DNA of 64,000 nt from an uncultured Bacteroidota bacterium (GTDB lineage: Bacteria; Bacteroidota; Bacteroidia; Flavobacteriales; Flavobacteriaceae). This document shows, one piece after another, positions 39,005 through 48,972 of this stretch (its first letter is position 1; each line of letters opens with the position of its first letter). The stretch is taken from the NCBI GenBank assembly GCA_902614065.1, contig CACMJT010000006.1, positions 28,322-92,321 on the forward strand, given 5' to 3'. The position numbers and the translations under genes were made by a program. The notes beneath the pieces are model-generated. The model made no database searches, was not told the origin of the DNA, and worked only from the letters and a program-made list of their open reading frames with translations.

Positions 39005-41749
39005 TTGGATTATATGGATCCTTACTCTTTTTTAAATACTGCGCACACAGCATTCTTTGCAGAATTGTACAATGAATATCTTTTAGATCCTGGTTCAGTA
39101 GAACCCAGTTGGAGAGCATTTTTTCAAGGTTTTGAATTTGGTATTGATAAGAAATCAAAAAATGAAGATTTCTTAATACCAGAAAACATTCTCAAAGAGT
39201 TTAGGGTTGTTGAATTGATCAATGCCTATAGAACAAGAGGGCACCTTTTTACAAAAACAAATCCAGTGAGAGAAAGAAGAAAATATGTACCAACATTGGA
39301 TTTAGAAAATTTTGGTCTTTCTAATGAAGATTTACAATCAACATTTAATGCCGGGGAAATTATTGGAATTGGTAACTCAAGTCTTGAAAACATCTTGATT
39401 CATTTAGAAAGAATTTATTGTGATTCCATCGGTATTGAATACATGTACATCAGAACACCAGAGAGAATTAAGTGGATTCAAAGTTTTCTAAATAAAAACG
39501 ACAATCATCCTGAGTTTGATGTTGATAAGAAGAAACAAATTCTAAAGAAATTGATAGAGGCTTCAAGCTTTGAAAGTTTTCTTCAAAAAAAGTTTGTTGG
39601 GCAAAAAAGATTTTCTTTAGAGGGTGGAGAGTCCTTAATTCCTGCACTTGATTCTATTTTCGAAAGTGCTGCTTTGAAGGGGGTTAAAGAATTTGTTGTT
39701 GGAATGGCTCACAGAGGAAGGTTGAATACTTTATCAAATATTTTTGGTAAACCTGCAAAAGAAATATTTAGTGAATTTGTGGGTAAGGATTATGAGGAAC
39801 AAATTTTTGACGGGGATGTGAAGTATCACTTGGGTTGGACCTCCAAAAGAAAATCAGATTCAGGGATTAATGTATACATTAACTTGGCTCCAAATCCTTC
39901 TCACCTAGAATCAGTTGGTCCTGTAGTACAAGGAATAACACGAGCTAAGCAAGACAAGTATCACAAAGAAAACATTGAGAATGTTTTGCCAGTAATAATA
40001 CATGGTGATGCAGCAATTGCTGGTCAAGGTGTAGTATATGAAGTTGTTCAAATGGAGCGGCTAAAGGGCTTTAAAACTGGTGGAACCATTCACATAGTTG
40101 TAAATAATCAGATAGGTTTCACTACCAATTATATTGATGGGCGTTCATCTACTTATTGTACTGATGTGGGTAAAGCAAATTTATGTCCAATATTACATGT
40201 AAATGCTGATGATGCTGAAGCTGTTGTACATGCTTCAAATTTTGCTTTGGAGTACAGAATGAAATATAAAAGAGATGTTTTTATAGATTTATTGGGTTAT
40301 AGAAAATACGGTCATAACGAGGGCGATGAACCAAGATTTACTCAACCAAAACTTTATAAGTCCATTGCTAATCACCCATCTGTCAAGGAAATCTATGCTC
40401 AAAAGTTAATCTCAGAAAACGTTATTACAGACTCTGAATTAAAGAAAATGGAGAATAAATACGCTGATGAATTGGATTCAGATCTTGTAGATTCCAAAAA
40501 AGAAAAAAATGCAATCATAACACCCTTCATGGAACATGAATGGAATGGATTTTACTCTGTTAAGCAATCTGACATGATGAAAAAAGTTGATACCTCTGTC
40601 AGTAAAAAAGATTTGGACAAAGTAGCCAAGAGTTTGTTTGAGCTTGATAATCCAGATCAATATTTAAGAAAAGTTTCAAAATTAATGACAGATAGAAAGA
40701 CAATGTATTTTGATAAAGATAGGATTGATTGGGCGATAGCTGAAACACTTGCTTATGGTACTGTGTTAAACGAAGGTTATAATGTTAGAATTTCGGGACA
40801 AGATGTTGAAAGGGGAACCTTTTCACACAGACATGCAATTCTTAAAAAAGAAAAATCAGAAGAAGAATACATTCCATTAAATAATATTTCAGAAAATCAG
40901 GGTTTGTTTCAAATATATAATTCATCATTATCAGAATACGGTGTTATGGGTTATGAATATGGTTATGCACTTGCTTCACCTCAAACATTGACAATATGGG
41001 AAGCACAATTTGGAGATTTCAGTAACGGAGCCCAAATAATGATAGACCAATACCTGTCTTCAGCAGAGGACAAATGGAAACTTCAAAATGGATTGATATT
41101 GATGCTGCCCCATGGATATGAGGGACAGGGTGCAGAACACTCATCCGCCAGATTAGAAAGATACCTTCAACTTTGTGCTAAAGACAATATGTTTGTTGCA
41201 AATTGCACAACCCCAGCAAACTTATTTCATCTTTTGAGGAGACAGATTGTTACAAAATATAGGAAGCCATTGGTTTTGATGACACCCAAAAGCCTACTAA
41301 GACATCCAAAAGTTATTTCATCAAAAAATGATTTAATTAATGGTCAGTTTAACCCATTAATAGATGATGAAAATATTGAAAATCCTGAAAAATTGGTCTT
41401 TTGTAGCGGTAAGTTTTTTTATGATTTAATTGATTATAGGGAAAAGAATAAGATAAAAAATGTTGCGATCGTTAGAATAGAACAATTGTTTCCACTCCCA
41501 GTCAAGTCAATTAAAAAACTAATGGATAAATACAATGCAAAGGACGTTGTTTGGGCTCAAGAAGAACCAAGAAACATGGGTGCATGGGGACATATATTAA
41601 TGCATTTGGATTTTGCAAAATCATTTAGAGTTGCGTCCAGAAGATTTTACAGTTCTCCAGCATCTGGTAGTGCAGTGAGGTTTAAAAGAAGACACAAGCA
41701 AGTCATTGACTATGTATTTGATGAAAAAAAAGATAATTTTAAAAAATAA
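39005..41749 (+). CDS. sucA: 2-oxoglutarate dehydrogenase E1 component
   Basis: NTAHTAFFAELYNEYLLDPGSVEPSWRAFF, GMAHRGRLNTLSNIFGKP, LPHGYEGQGAEHSSARLERYLQ; probable ATG at 39014. Confidence 0.97.
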   Translation: MDYMDPYSFLNTAHTAFFAELYNEYLLDPGSVEPSWRAFFQGFEFGIDKKSKNEDFLIPENILKEFRVVELINAYRTRGHLFTKTNPVRERRKYVPTLDLENFGLSNEDLQSTFNAGEIIGIGNSSLENILIHLERIYCDSIGIEYMYIRTPERIKWIQSFLNKNDNHPEFDVDKKKQILKKLIEASSFESFLQKKFVGQKRFSLEGGESLIPALDSIFESAALKGVKEFVVGMAHRGRLNTLSNIFGKPAKEIFSEFVGKDYEEQIFDGDVKYHLGWTSKRKSDSGINVYINLAPNPSHLESVGPVVQGITRAKQDKYHKENIENVLPVIIHGDAAIAGQGVVYEVVQMERLKGFKTGGTIHIVVNNQIGFTTNYIDGRSSTYCTDVGKANLCPILHVNADDAEAVVHASNFALEYRMKYKRDVFIDLLGYRKYGHNEGDEPRFTQPKLYKSIANHPSVKEIYAQKLISENVITDSELKKMENKYADELDSDLVDSKKEKNAIITPFMEHEWNGFYSVKQSDMMKKVDTSVSKKDLDKVAKSLFELDNPDQYLRKVSKLMTDRKTMYFDKDRIDWAIAETLAYGTVLNEGYNVRISGQDVERGTFSHRHAILKKEKSEEEYIPLNNISENQGLFQIYNSSLSEYGVMGYEYGYALASPQTLTIWEAQFGDFSNGAQIMIDQYLSSAEDKWKLQNGLILMLPHGYEGQGAEHSSARLERYLQLCAKDNMFVANCTTPANLFHLLRRQIVTKYRKPLVLMTPKSLLRHPKVISSKNDLINGQFNPLIDDENIENPEKLVFCSGKFFYDLIDYREKNKIKNVAIVRIEQLFPLPVKSIKKLMDKYNAKDVVWAQEEPRNMGAWGHILMHLDFAKSFRVASRRFYSSPASGSAVRFKRRHKQVIDYVFDEKKDNFKK

Positions 41750-41755
41750 TTTGTG

Positions 41756-43156
41756 ATGTTTAAATATGTAAATCCAAAAATAATTAATTCCTCAATTCTT
41801 GTAATATTAGCTTTTGTATTTATTTATTGCAGTAAAGATGGAGGAGATTCTGGAGGTGAAAATATTCCCAACAAATCAATAATCGTTAATCCATCCTCAA
41901 TTGATTTTTCTGATACAATGATTACCAAAAACTCTGCGGCTCAAACAGTTAATGTGAACCCCAACAACTTGGATTCTAACATTACAATTACTACAACTGG
42001 TGATTTTGAAATATCCTCAGACAATATAAATTTTTCAAGTTCTTTATCAATTAGTGGTTCTTCCTCCAGTAATATTTTTGTAAGATTTTCTCCATCTGAG
42101 CTAGGAAACTTGAATGGAAATATTTTATTTCAAAGTCCAGGAGCTGGAAATGCAAATGTGCTTTTAGGGGGAAAAGGAACTCGATTGAGGTATAATTACA
42201 GAACTTTCTCAAACCAAAGAATTGCATGGGGCGGAGGACATGGTCAATCATCAGTTCAAAGTTTTGATTTACATAATGATGTTAGTGATATAGAAATGAT
42301 CAAAATGTATTTACGTTTGGATTGTCCGTCAGGCGGTTGTGATCCGTGGGACAGATATGCCAATATCATGGTTAAAGATAAAACTACTAATGAGTGGTTT
42401 GAGATAGGTCGTCACATTACACCTTACGGTGTTGATAATAATGCGCTTACAAGAGGACTTGAGTTTGATGTAACAGACTTTAAAAGTCTATTGGAGGGCA
42501 ATGTTGAGCTTAGGATTTTTGTTGAGACTTGGGTTAGTTCTGGATGGATTGTGTCGCTCGAGTTTGATTATACTCCCGGCACGCCGGATTACAAATACTA
42601 CAAAGTTTCTAGAATTATTCAGTATAATGGAAACTCATTAGGAGGTGTACCTTACGGTGGGTTAAACGGCAATACTGAAATTGATTTAGAAAAGTTTGAT
42701 TTGATTAAGTCTCTTCAAATTGGAGGCAATATTGAAAGTGCTCACATACGAACCATAGTAACTGGTTGGGGACATGCGACACCTGCTGATTCTGATGGAA
42801 GAGCATGTGCTGAATGGTGTTTTAGAACACACAAAATTAAGATAGATAACTCTAATCTTTTTAGTCATTACATGGGGCCAATTGGTTGTTCTCAAAATCC
42901 GATTAATAATCAAGGTGGGAATTGGGCACCAGATAGAGCGGGTTGGTGTCCAGGAATGACTGTTCCTGTAAGAATTGATAAATTTGATAGTGATGTTTCT
43001 AATAAAACTATGAATTACGAGTATGACTTTGAGAATTGGACGAATGATTTTGTAGGAACACCAGGTTATAATAATAAAAATGCTTTTTATGCCATATCTT
43101 CCTTCTTGATTTTAAAAAGCAATAGTGAAATTGAAAGAGCAATAATATCCGATTAG
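41756..43156 (+). CDS. PNGase F-like peptide-N-glycosidase, lipoprotein with N-terminal Ig-like domain
   Basis: [89 protein letters not shown]; lipobox [10 protein letters not shown]. Confidence 0.92.
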   Translation: MFKYVNPKIINSSILVILAFVFIYCSKDGGDSGGENIPNKSIIVNPSSIDFSDTMITKNSAAQTVNVNPNNLDSNITITTTGDFEISSDNINFSSSLSISGSSSSNIFVRFSPSELGNLNGNILFQSPGAGNANVLLGGKGTRLRYNYRTFSNQRIAWGGGHGQSSVQSFDLHNDVSDIEMIKMYLRLDCPSGGCDPWDRYANIMVKDKTTNEWFEIGRHITPYGVDNNALTRGLEFDVTDFKSLLEGNVELRIFVETWVSSGWIVSLEFDYTPGTPDYKYYKVSRIIQYNGNSLGGVPYGGLNGNTEIDLEKFDLIKSLQIGGNIESAHIRTIVTGWGHATPADSDGRACAEWCFRTHKIKIDNSNLFSHYMGPIGCSQNPINNQGGNWAPDRAGWCPGMTVPVRIDKFDSDVSNKTMNYEYDFENWTNDFVGTPGYNNKNAFYAISSFLILKSNSEIERAIISD

Positions 43157-43157
43157 A

Positions 43158-44375
43158 ATGATACTTGAAATGAAAGTCCCGTCACCAGGTGAGTCTATTT
43201 CTGAGGTTGAAATAGCACAATGGCTAGTAGCTGATGGTGATTATGTTGAAAAAGACCAAACCATTGCTGAGGTTGATTCTGATAAAGCAACACTTGACTT
43301 GCCTGCTGAGGAGTCGGGAGTTATAACATTAAAAGCAAGCGAAGGCGATGTAGTGCCTGTTGGAAATATCGTTTGCCATATTGATACATCAGTTAAAAAA
43401 TCAGCCAAAAAGCATACAGAACCCACTATTCCAGTAAAAGATGATAAAATTATAGAGCCTCAATCTAATCCGGAGAAAATCATTTCTGAAAAAGCCAAAA
43501 ATTCTTCTCCATCCCCGGCTGCATCCAAAATTCTAAGTGAAAAGGGAATAAATCCACTTGATGTGATTGGTTCAGGAAGAGGTGGAAGAATTACCAAGGA
43601 AGATGCCCTAAAGGCATTGCCAAAAATTGATGAAAGTTTGATATCCAAAGGCAGAAAAACAGAGCGTAAGAAATTATCAATGTTGAGAAGAAAGCTTTCC
43701 CAGAGATTAGTCGCAGTAAAAAACCTAACTGCTATGCTGACGACGTTCAATGAGGTCAACATGAGTTCAATTTTTGAAATAAGAAAAAAATACAAGGAAA
43801 TATTTAAAGAAAAACACGGAGTTAGTTTAGGTTTTATGAGCTTTTTTACAAAAGCTGTTGTTAACGCGCTTAAGGAATTTCCTGATGTCCACTCAATGAT
43901 TGATGAGGATCACAAACTCAGCTTTGATTTTTATGATATTAGCATTGCTGTTTCAGGTCCAAAGGGTCTACTAGTCCCTGTAGTTAGAAATGCTGATAAG
44001 CTCACTTTTAGTGGTATTGAAAAAGAAATAAAGCGCTTGGCAATAAAAGCAAGAGATGGTGAAATGTCTATTGAAGATATGGAAGGCGGAACCTTCACCA
44101 TTTCAAATGGAGGTGTGTTCGGATCGATGTTGTCAACTCCAATTCTTAATCCTCCTCAATCCTCCATTTTAGGAATGCACAATATTATCGAAAGACCAAT
44201 TGCAGTCAAAGGTAAAGTTGAAATACATCCAATGATGTACTTGGCATTGAGTTATGACCACAGGATAATTGACGGAAAAGAATCAGTTGGATTTTTACTT
44301 AAAATAAAAGAGGCTTTAGAAAATCCAATAGAAATATTAATGAATAATAATTTGAAAAAATCTTTAGAGATCTAA
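43158..44375 (+). CDS. sucB: Dihydrolipoyl succinyltransferase (2-oxoglutarate dehydrogenase E2)
   Basis: [36 protein letters not shown] lipoyl domain, [17 protein letters not shown]. Confidence 0.96.
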   Translation: MILEMKVPSPGESISEVEIAQWLVADGDYVEKDQTIAEVDSDKATLDLPAEESGVITLKASEGDVVPVGNIVCHIDTSVKKSAKKHTEPTIPVKDDKIIEPQSNPEKIISEKAKNSSPSPAASKILSEKGINPLDVIGSGRGGRITKEDALKALPKIDESLISKGRKTERKKLSMLRRKLSQRLVAVKNLTAMLTTFNEVNMSSIFEIRKKYKEIFKEKHGVSLGFMSFFTKAVVNALKEFPDVHSMIDEDHKLSFDFYDISIAVSGPKGLLVPVVRNADKLTFSGIEKEIKRLAIKARDGEMSIEDMEGGTFTISNGGVFGSMLSTPILNPPQSSILGMHNIIERPIAVKGKVEIHPMMYLALSYDHRIIDGKESVGFLLKIKEALENPIEILMNNNLKKSLEI

Positions 44376-44798
44376 TTTCAAATAAATTTTTTTCTCTGAA
44401 AAGCTTACAATTGCTTCATGTTTGCTCATGATGTCATTTCCAATTATTCCATGAATTTTAATAGATTCATTTTCCTTGAGGGTTTCGTTAATATGGTTCA
44501 TGTCAAAAACAAATAGTTTTAAATTTTCAATACTGAAACCGACGATATCTATTGAATTTTCTTTTGATATGTACATTTTTTTTATCTTTTCTGTAGCACT
44601 TGATGCTTGCTCGTCATAATTTTCAATTTTAATTTTAAATTTTTCAACACTGTTTGAATCAATACAAGAATTTGAGGCTCCAGTGTCAATTATTAGTTTT
44701 GCAGATACTCCATTTACTAAAGAATCAGTAACTAAGTGACCTGATTTAAGAATTTCAAATTTTTTTGATTGATAATTATTTATTTTTTCAACTCCCAT
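44364..44798 (-). CDS. Retropepsin-like aspartic protease
   Basis: [15 protein letters not shown] and [18 protein letters not shown]. Confidence 0.82.
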   Translation of the reverse strand: MGVEKINNYQSKKFEILKSGHLVTDSLVNGVSAKLIIDTGASNSCIDSNSVEKFKIKIENYDEQASSATEKIKKMYISKENSIDIVGFSIENLKLFVFDMNHINETLKENESIKIHGIIGNDIMSKHEAIVSFSEKKIYLKLDL

Positions 44799-44838
44799 CT
44801 TGAAAATAATTAATGCTAAATTAAATAACTTTGATTTT

Positions 44839-45621
44839 ATGGAAATTATAGATACTCATACGCACCTGTATTTGGATCAATTTGATCATGATTTTGATGA
44901 CACTATCCAGCGTTCTTTTGCAAATAACATTTCTAAATTTGTTTTCCCTTCCATTTCATCAATTTATTACAGTAAAATGGTTAAGTGCAAAAAAAAATAT
45001 CCAAAAAATATTTTCTTGATGCTTGGTTTACACCCTGTATATGTTGATAAAAACTATCACCAAGAACTTAAATTTGTTAAAAATCAGATTAGTCAAAATA
45101 ACTTTGTTGCTATTGGTGAAATTGGTTTGGATAAATATTGGAGTACAGAATTTTACAAACAGCAAATTGAGGCTTTTGAAATGCAAATTGATCTGGCTTT
45201 AAAAAAAAACCTACCAATAATCATTCATTGCAGAGATGCATATAATGATGTTATCGATATTTTAGAAAAGAAAAAAAATAAAAACCTGAGAGGAATCTTT
45301 CATTGTTTTACAGGTACTTATGAAGATGCGCAAAGAATTATAAATCTCGATTTTAGTTTAGGGATTGGTGGCGTAGTAACATTTAAAAATGGTAAAATTG
45401 ATCAATTCCTAAATAAGATTAGTTTAAAAAATATAGTTCTTGAAACAGATTCACCTTATCTAGCACCAGTCCCATACAGAGGCAAAAGAAACGAAAGTTC
45501 ATACATAATTCACGTAGTGGAAAAACTAAGTGAAATTTATGATATGAAAATGGATCAAATTATTAGACAAACAAGTTTGAATTCATACAAAATTTTTAAT
45601 TTCGATGCCCAGAATACTTAG
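44839..45621 (+). CDS. tatD: TatD-family hydrolase (start at MEIIDTHTHLYLDQF)
   Basis: DTHTHLYLDQFDHDFD, GLHPVYV, AIGEIGLDKYW, HCRDAY, HCFTGTYED, ETDSPYLAP. Confidence 0.94.
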   Translation: MEIIDTHTHLYLDQFDHDFDDTIQRSFANNISKFVFPSISSIYYSKMVKCKKKYPKNIFLMLGLHPVYVDKNYHQELKFVKNQISQNNFVAIGEIGLDKYWSTEFYKQQIEAFEMQIDLALKKNLPIIIHCRDAYNDVIDILEKKKNKNLRGIFHCFTGTYEDAQRIINLDFSLGIGGVVTFKNGKIDQFLNKISLKNIVLETDSPYLAPVPYRGKRNESSYIIHVVEKLSEIYDMKMDQIIRQTSLNSYKIFNFDAQNT

Positions 45622-45707
45622 AGAGGTGGCCGAGTGGCTTAAGGCGCACGCTTGGAAAGCGTGTATACGTTAATAGCGTATCGAGGGTTCGAATCCCTTC
45701 CTCTCTG
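45620..45707 (+). tRNA. tRNA-Ser (anticodon GGA)
   Basis: AGAGAGG/CCTCTCT acceptor stem, CACGC-TTGGAAA-GCGTG anticodon arm, long variable arm, GAGGGTTCGAATCCCTTC T-arm; CCA not encoded. Confidence 0.95.
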
Positions 45708-45800
45708 CAACTTAAAAGCCTAACACTTAATCGATTTTGATTTGTGATTATAAGTTTTTTCTATATATTTAGCCTTCCAAAAAACTATAATAAAATTAAA

Positions 45801-46598
45801 ATGAAAAAATTACTAACTATAGCCTTTGCATTTGGATTGATTTACTTTTTACCTCAACAAATGCATGCAAATTTAAATCAAGAACAAGAAGAAGAGGTTG
45901 AGGTTGTTGAAGCTCCAGCAGAGGAGATTCAAGAGGAGCCTCAAATGACTGTGGCTGAAGCCCCATCTGTTGGATTTACTCAAGAATTAAAAAATAGATT
46001 CATTGAAGGTGGTCCAGGATTTATGGGTATTGTTTTAGCTTGTCTCATTTTGGGTCTTGCCATCGCAATTGAAAGGATTATTTATTTAAATTTTGCGACT
46101 ACCAACACTGAGAAATTGGTTGAGGATATAGAATCAGCTTTAAATTCTGGTGGAGTAGACTCTGCAAAAGAAATTTGTAGAAACACACCTGGTCCTGTTG
46201 CCTCAATTTTTTATCAAGGTCTCGATAGAGCTGGAGAAGGTGTCGAAAGTGCTGAAAAAGCTGTAGTTGCCTACGGTGGCGTTCAAATGGGACAACTTGA
46301 AAAAAATGTATCATGGATTTCACTCTTCATAGCCTTGGCACCTATGCTTGGTTTCATGGGTACCGTTATTGGTATGATCCAAGCTTTTGATAAAATTCAA
46401 GCAGCTGGTGATATGCAACCTTCATTAGTTGCCGGTGGTATTAAAGTCGCACTTCTTACAACTGTATTTGGTTTGATTGTAGCCATCATATTACAGATAT
46501 TTTACAATTATATTGTAGCTAAAATTGATAGTATCGTCAATGATATGGAAGATGCCTCAATTACATTGATTGATATATTAGTATCTCATAAGAAATAA
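45801..46598 (+). CDS. exbB: MotA/TolQ/ExbB proton channel protein with acidic leader
   Basis: APMLGFMGTVIGMIQAFDKIQAAGDMQPSLVAGGIKVALLTTVFGLIVAI. Confidence 0.93.
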   Translation: MKKLLTIAFAFGLIYFLPQQMHANLNQEQEEEVEVVEAPAEEIQEEPQMTVAEAPSVGFTQELKNRFIEGGPGFMGIVLACLILGLAIAIERIIYLNFATTNTEKLVEDIESALNSGGVDSAKEICRNTPGPVASIFYQGLDRAGEGVESAEKAVVAYGGVQMGQLEKNVSWISLFIALAPMLGFMGTVIGMIQAFDKIQAAGDMQPSLVAGGIKVALLTTVFGLIVAIILQIFYNYIVAKIDSIVNDMEDASITLIDILVSHKK

Positions 46599-46604
46599 TT
46601 CAAT

Positions 46605-47054
46605 ATGAATATTCAAAAAATAACCAACATAGTTTCTTGGACACTCGGCTTATTAGGTTTGTTGTTCCTATTCATTTTAATATTTCAAGGTGATGATTCA
46701 ATAGAAGCCAATGCAATGCAGGGGAGTTATGGATTTGTCTCCTACATGATATGGTTGGCAATAATAGTTCTTTCTGTAGTAACCTTATCAACCCTTGTTT
46801 TTTCTCTAAAGAACATTGCTTCAGATAAATCCAAACTTAAAAAGTTTGGAATGTCAATCGGTTCTTTTCTATTGGTGATTGTCATTGCTTTTGTTTTTTC
46901 ATCTGGAGTTGAAACTCCAATGGGAGATGGAAAAATGTTATCAGCTACCGGCTCTAGACTCGTTGAAACTGGAATTAAGACTTTTTATTTTTTAGTTTTA
47001 ATTGCTGGCGGTTTAATGGTCTATAATTCTGTAAGTAAATTATTTAAAAAATAA
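46605..47054 (+). CDS. Small integral membrane protein of TolQ/ExbD cluster
   Basis: ORF between exbB and exbD with 3-4 hydrophobic segments. Confidence 0.7.
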   Translation: MNIQKITNIVSWTLGLLGLLFLFILIFQGDDSIEANAMQGSYGFVSYMIWLAIIVLSVVTLSTLVFSLKNIASDKSKLKKFGMSIGSFLLVIVIAFVFSSGVETPMGDGKMLSATGSRLVETGIKTFYFLVLIAGGLMVYNSVSKLFKK

Positions 47055-47057
47055 AAT

Positions 47058-47681
47058 ATGGCAAGAAGATCGGCACCTGAAGTTAATGCTGGCTCAATGG
47101 CAGATATTGCGTTTTTGCTATTGATTTTCTTTCTTGTTACAACTACGATTGAAACAGACTCTGGTATAAATAGAAAGCTTCCTCCCATGGAGGAAATCAT
47201 TGATCCTCCAATAATTAAAGAAAGAAATATTTTTACTGTCGTAGTTAACAAAAACAATCAGATACTTGTTGAAGAAGAGTTGATGGATCTTCGTGATTTA
47301 AGAAAAGAAGCTGTAGCTTTTTTAGATAATGGTGGTGGACTGGCAGAAGAAGCTTGTGATTACTGTCAAGGTGAAAGAGACCGTTCATCGTCAGATAACC
47401 CTGACAAAGCTATCATTTCTTTGAAGAATGATAGAGAAACTGATTATAAGGTCTACATTTCAGTTCAAAATGAATTAGTTGCTGCTTATAATCAACTAAG
47501 AAATAGAGAGTTTACAAGGTTGTACCCAGAGGAAAACATGAGCTATGTTGAGGCTGATAAGAAATATTCCGATCCCAGAACTGATAAATCAGTCAAAGAA
47601 AAGTTAAAGGAAAAAATATCTGTTATAAAATTGATGTTTCCAATGAAATTGTCTGAAGCAGAACCAAATAAAACAAGTTAA
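47058..47681 (+). CDS. exbD: ExbD/TolR-family protein (1)
   Basis: APEVNAGSMADIAFLLLIFFLVTTTIETDSGINRKLPP. Confidence 0.93.
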   Translation: MARRSAPEVNAGSMADIAFLLLIFFLVTTTIETDSGINRKLPPMEEIIDPPIIKERNIFTVVVNKNNQILVEEELMDLRDLRKEAVAFLDNGGGLAEEACDYCQGERDRSSSDNPDKAIISLKNDRETDYKVYISVQNELVAAYNQLRNREFTRLYPEENMSYVEADKKYSDPRTDKSVKEKLKEKISVIKLMFPMKLSEAEPNKTS

Positions 47682-47683
47682 TT

Positions 47684-48163
47684 ATGTCTAAATTCAAGAA
47701 AAAAGGGAGTGGTGAGTTACCAAAGATTTCAACAGCATCTTTACCTGATATTGTTTTCATGCTCCTTTTCTTTTTTATGGTTGCTACAGTTCTGAGAGAT
47801 AATACCTTACTTATTCAAAATACATTACCTGCTGCAGATCAGGTGCAAAAATTAGATAAAAAAGATCGTGTAATTTATATATATGCTGGTAAGCCAAGCT
47901 CCAGATATCAAGATAAGTATGGTGATCAACCAAGAATCCAACTTAATGACAAGTTTGCAACGGTAGCTGACGTAGGAGCTTATGTCTTAGCTGAGAGAGC
48001 TGCCAAAAGAGAAGAACTTCAAAATGTATTAACAACTGCCCTCAAGGTAGATGGTGAGACAAAAATGGGTTTAATTAGTGATATTAAACAGGAGCTCAGA
48101 AAAGTTAATGCTCTTAAAATCAACTATACCACTAGAATTGGCGATTACTCGCAAAATCAATAA
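47684..48163 (+). CDS. ExbD/TolR-family protein (2)
   Basis: ELPKISTASLPDIVFMLLFFFMVATVLR. Confidence 0.92.
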   Translation: MSKFKKKGSGELPKISTASLPDIVFMLLFFFMVATVLRDNTLLIQNTLPAADQVQKLDKKDRVIYIYAGKPSSRYQDKYGDQPRIQLNDKFATVADVGAYVLAERAAKREELQNVLTTALKVDGETKMGLISDIKQELRKVNALKINYTTRIGDYSQNQ

Positions 48164-48205
48164 TCACCTCCACCATTCTTTTTTTATCTTTATCAAAACT
48201 GTCCT

Positions 48206-48859
48206 ATGATTAAAAGAGTTTTTACCTTATTTTTAACTCTGTTCATATCCCTTGGTTTATTTTCACAAGAAAAGCAAAGATATTTTGAAGATCAATTTTA
48301 CTTAGGATTAGCCTACAACTCATTAGGAGGAAAAGTTCAGGATTTTAAGGAAAATAAATTCTCTTACTCAATAAACTATGGTTTTGTAAAGGATATTCCC
48401 GTCAGTAAAAATGGAAAGTTTGCACTGGGTATTGGATTGGGATTAGCCCACAATTCATTAAATAACAATTTAAAGTTAAATAATTCAAACCTTGAGTTTA
48501 TCCAGAATGTTGGTTCCATAAAAATTAACAGATATAATTTTACAGAATTTCATATACCTTTTGAAATCAGATGGAGGAATTCAACAGCAGATAGCTATAA
48601 ATTTTGGAGAATTTACTCTGGTTTAAGATATTCAAGAGTTGTTAATTCTAAATATACTTTTGATGATAACAGCTCGAATCTTGAAATTGATGGTCTTCCA
48701 GTAAATAAGGATCAACTGGGGATAACTTTAAATATTGGCTATAACACCTGGAACATCAGCCTTTACCAGTCAATAGATTCCTTTTTTGTTCATGATACAA
48801 ACAATGATATCAGCGATTTAAAACAATTTAGACTAGGGTTTATCTTTTACTTATTCTAA
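48206..48859 (+). CDS. PorT-like outer membrane beta-barrel protein
   Basis: Signal peptide MIKRVFTLFLTLFISLGLFSQ, YLGLAYNSL, FHIPFEIRWR, terminal aromatic FIFYLF. Confidence 0.75.
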   Translation: MIKRVFTLFLTLFISLGLFSQEKQRYFEDQFYLGLAYNSLGGKVQDFKENKFSYSINYGFVKDIPVSKNGKFALGIGLGLAHNSLNNNLKLNNSNLEFIQNVGSIKINRYNFTEFHIPFEIRWRNSTADSYKFWRIYSGLRYSRVVNSKYTFDDNSSNLEIDGLPVNKDQLGITLNIGYNTWNISLYQSIDSFFVHDTNNDISDLKQFRLGFIFYLF

Positions 48860-48911
48860 GAATACAAGGTATTTTTTTAACGAATTCTCTGTTATAGATG
48901 CTCAAAAATAT

Positions 48912-48919
48912 TACTTTTG
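48912..48919 (+). promoter_or_regulatory. -7-like box TACTTTTG upstream of TonB-dependent receptor
   Basis: Exact TAnnTTTG in intergenic region. Confidence 0.4.
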
Positions 48920-48972
48920 CAAAAATCTTTTATATTTACAGAATATAAACGACTAATATTAAATTTAAAAAT

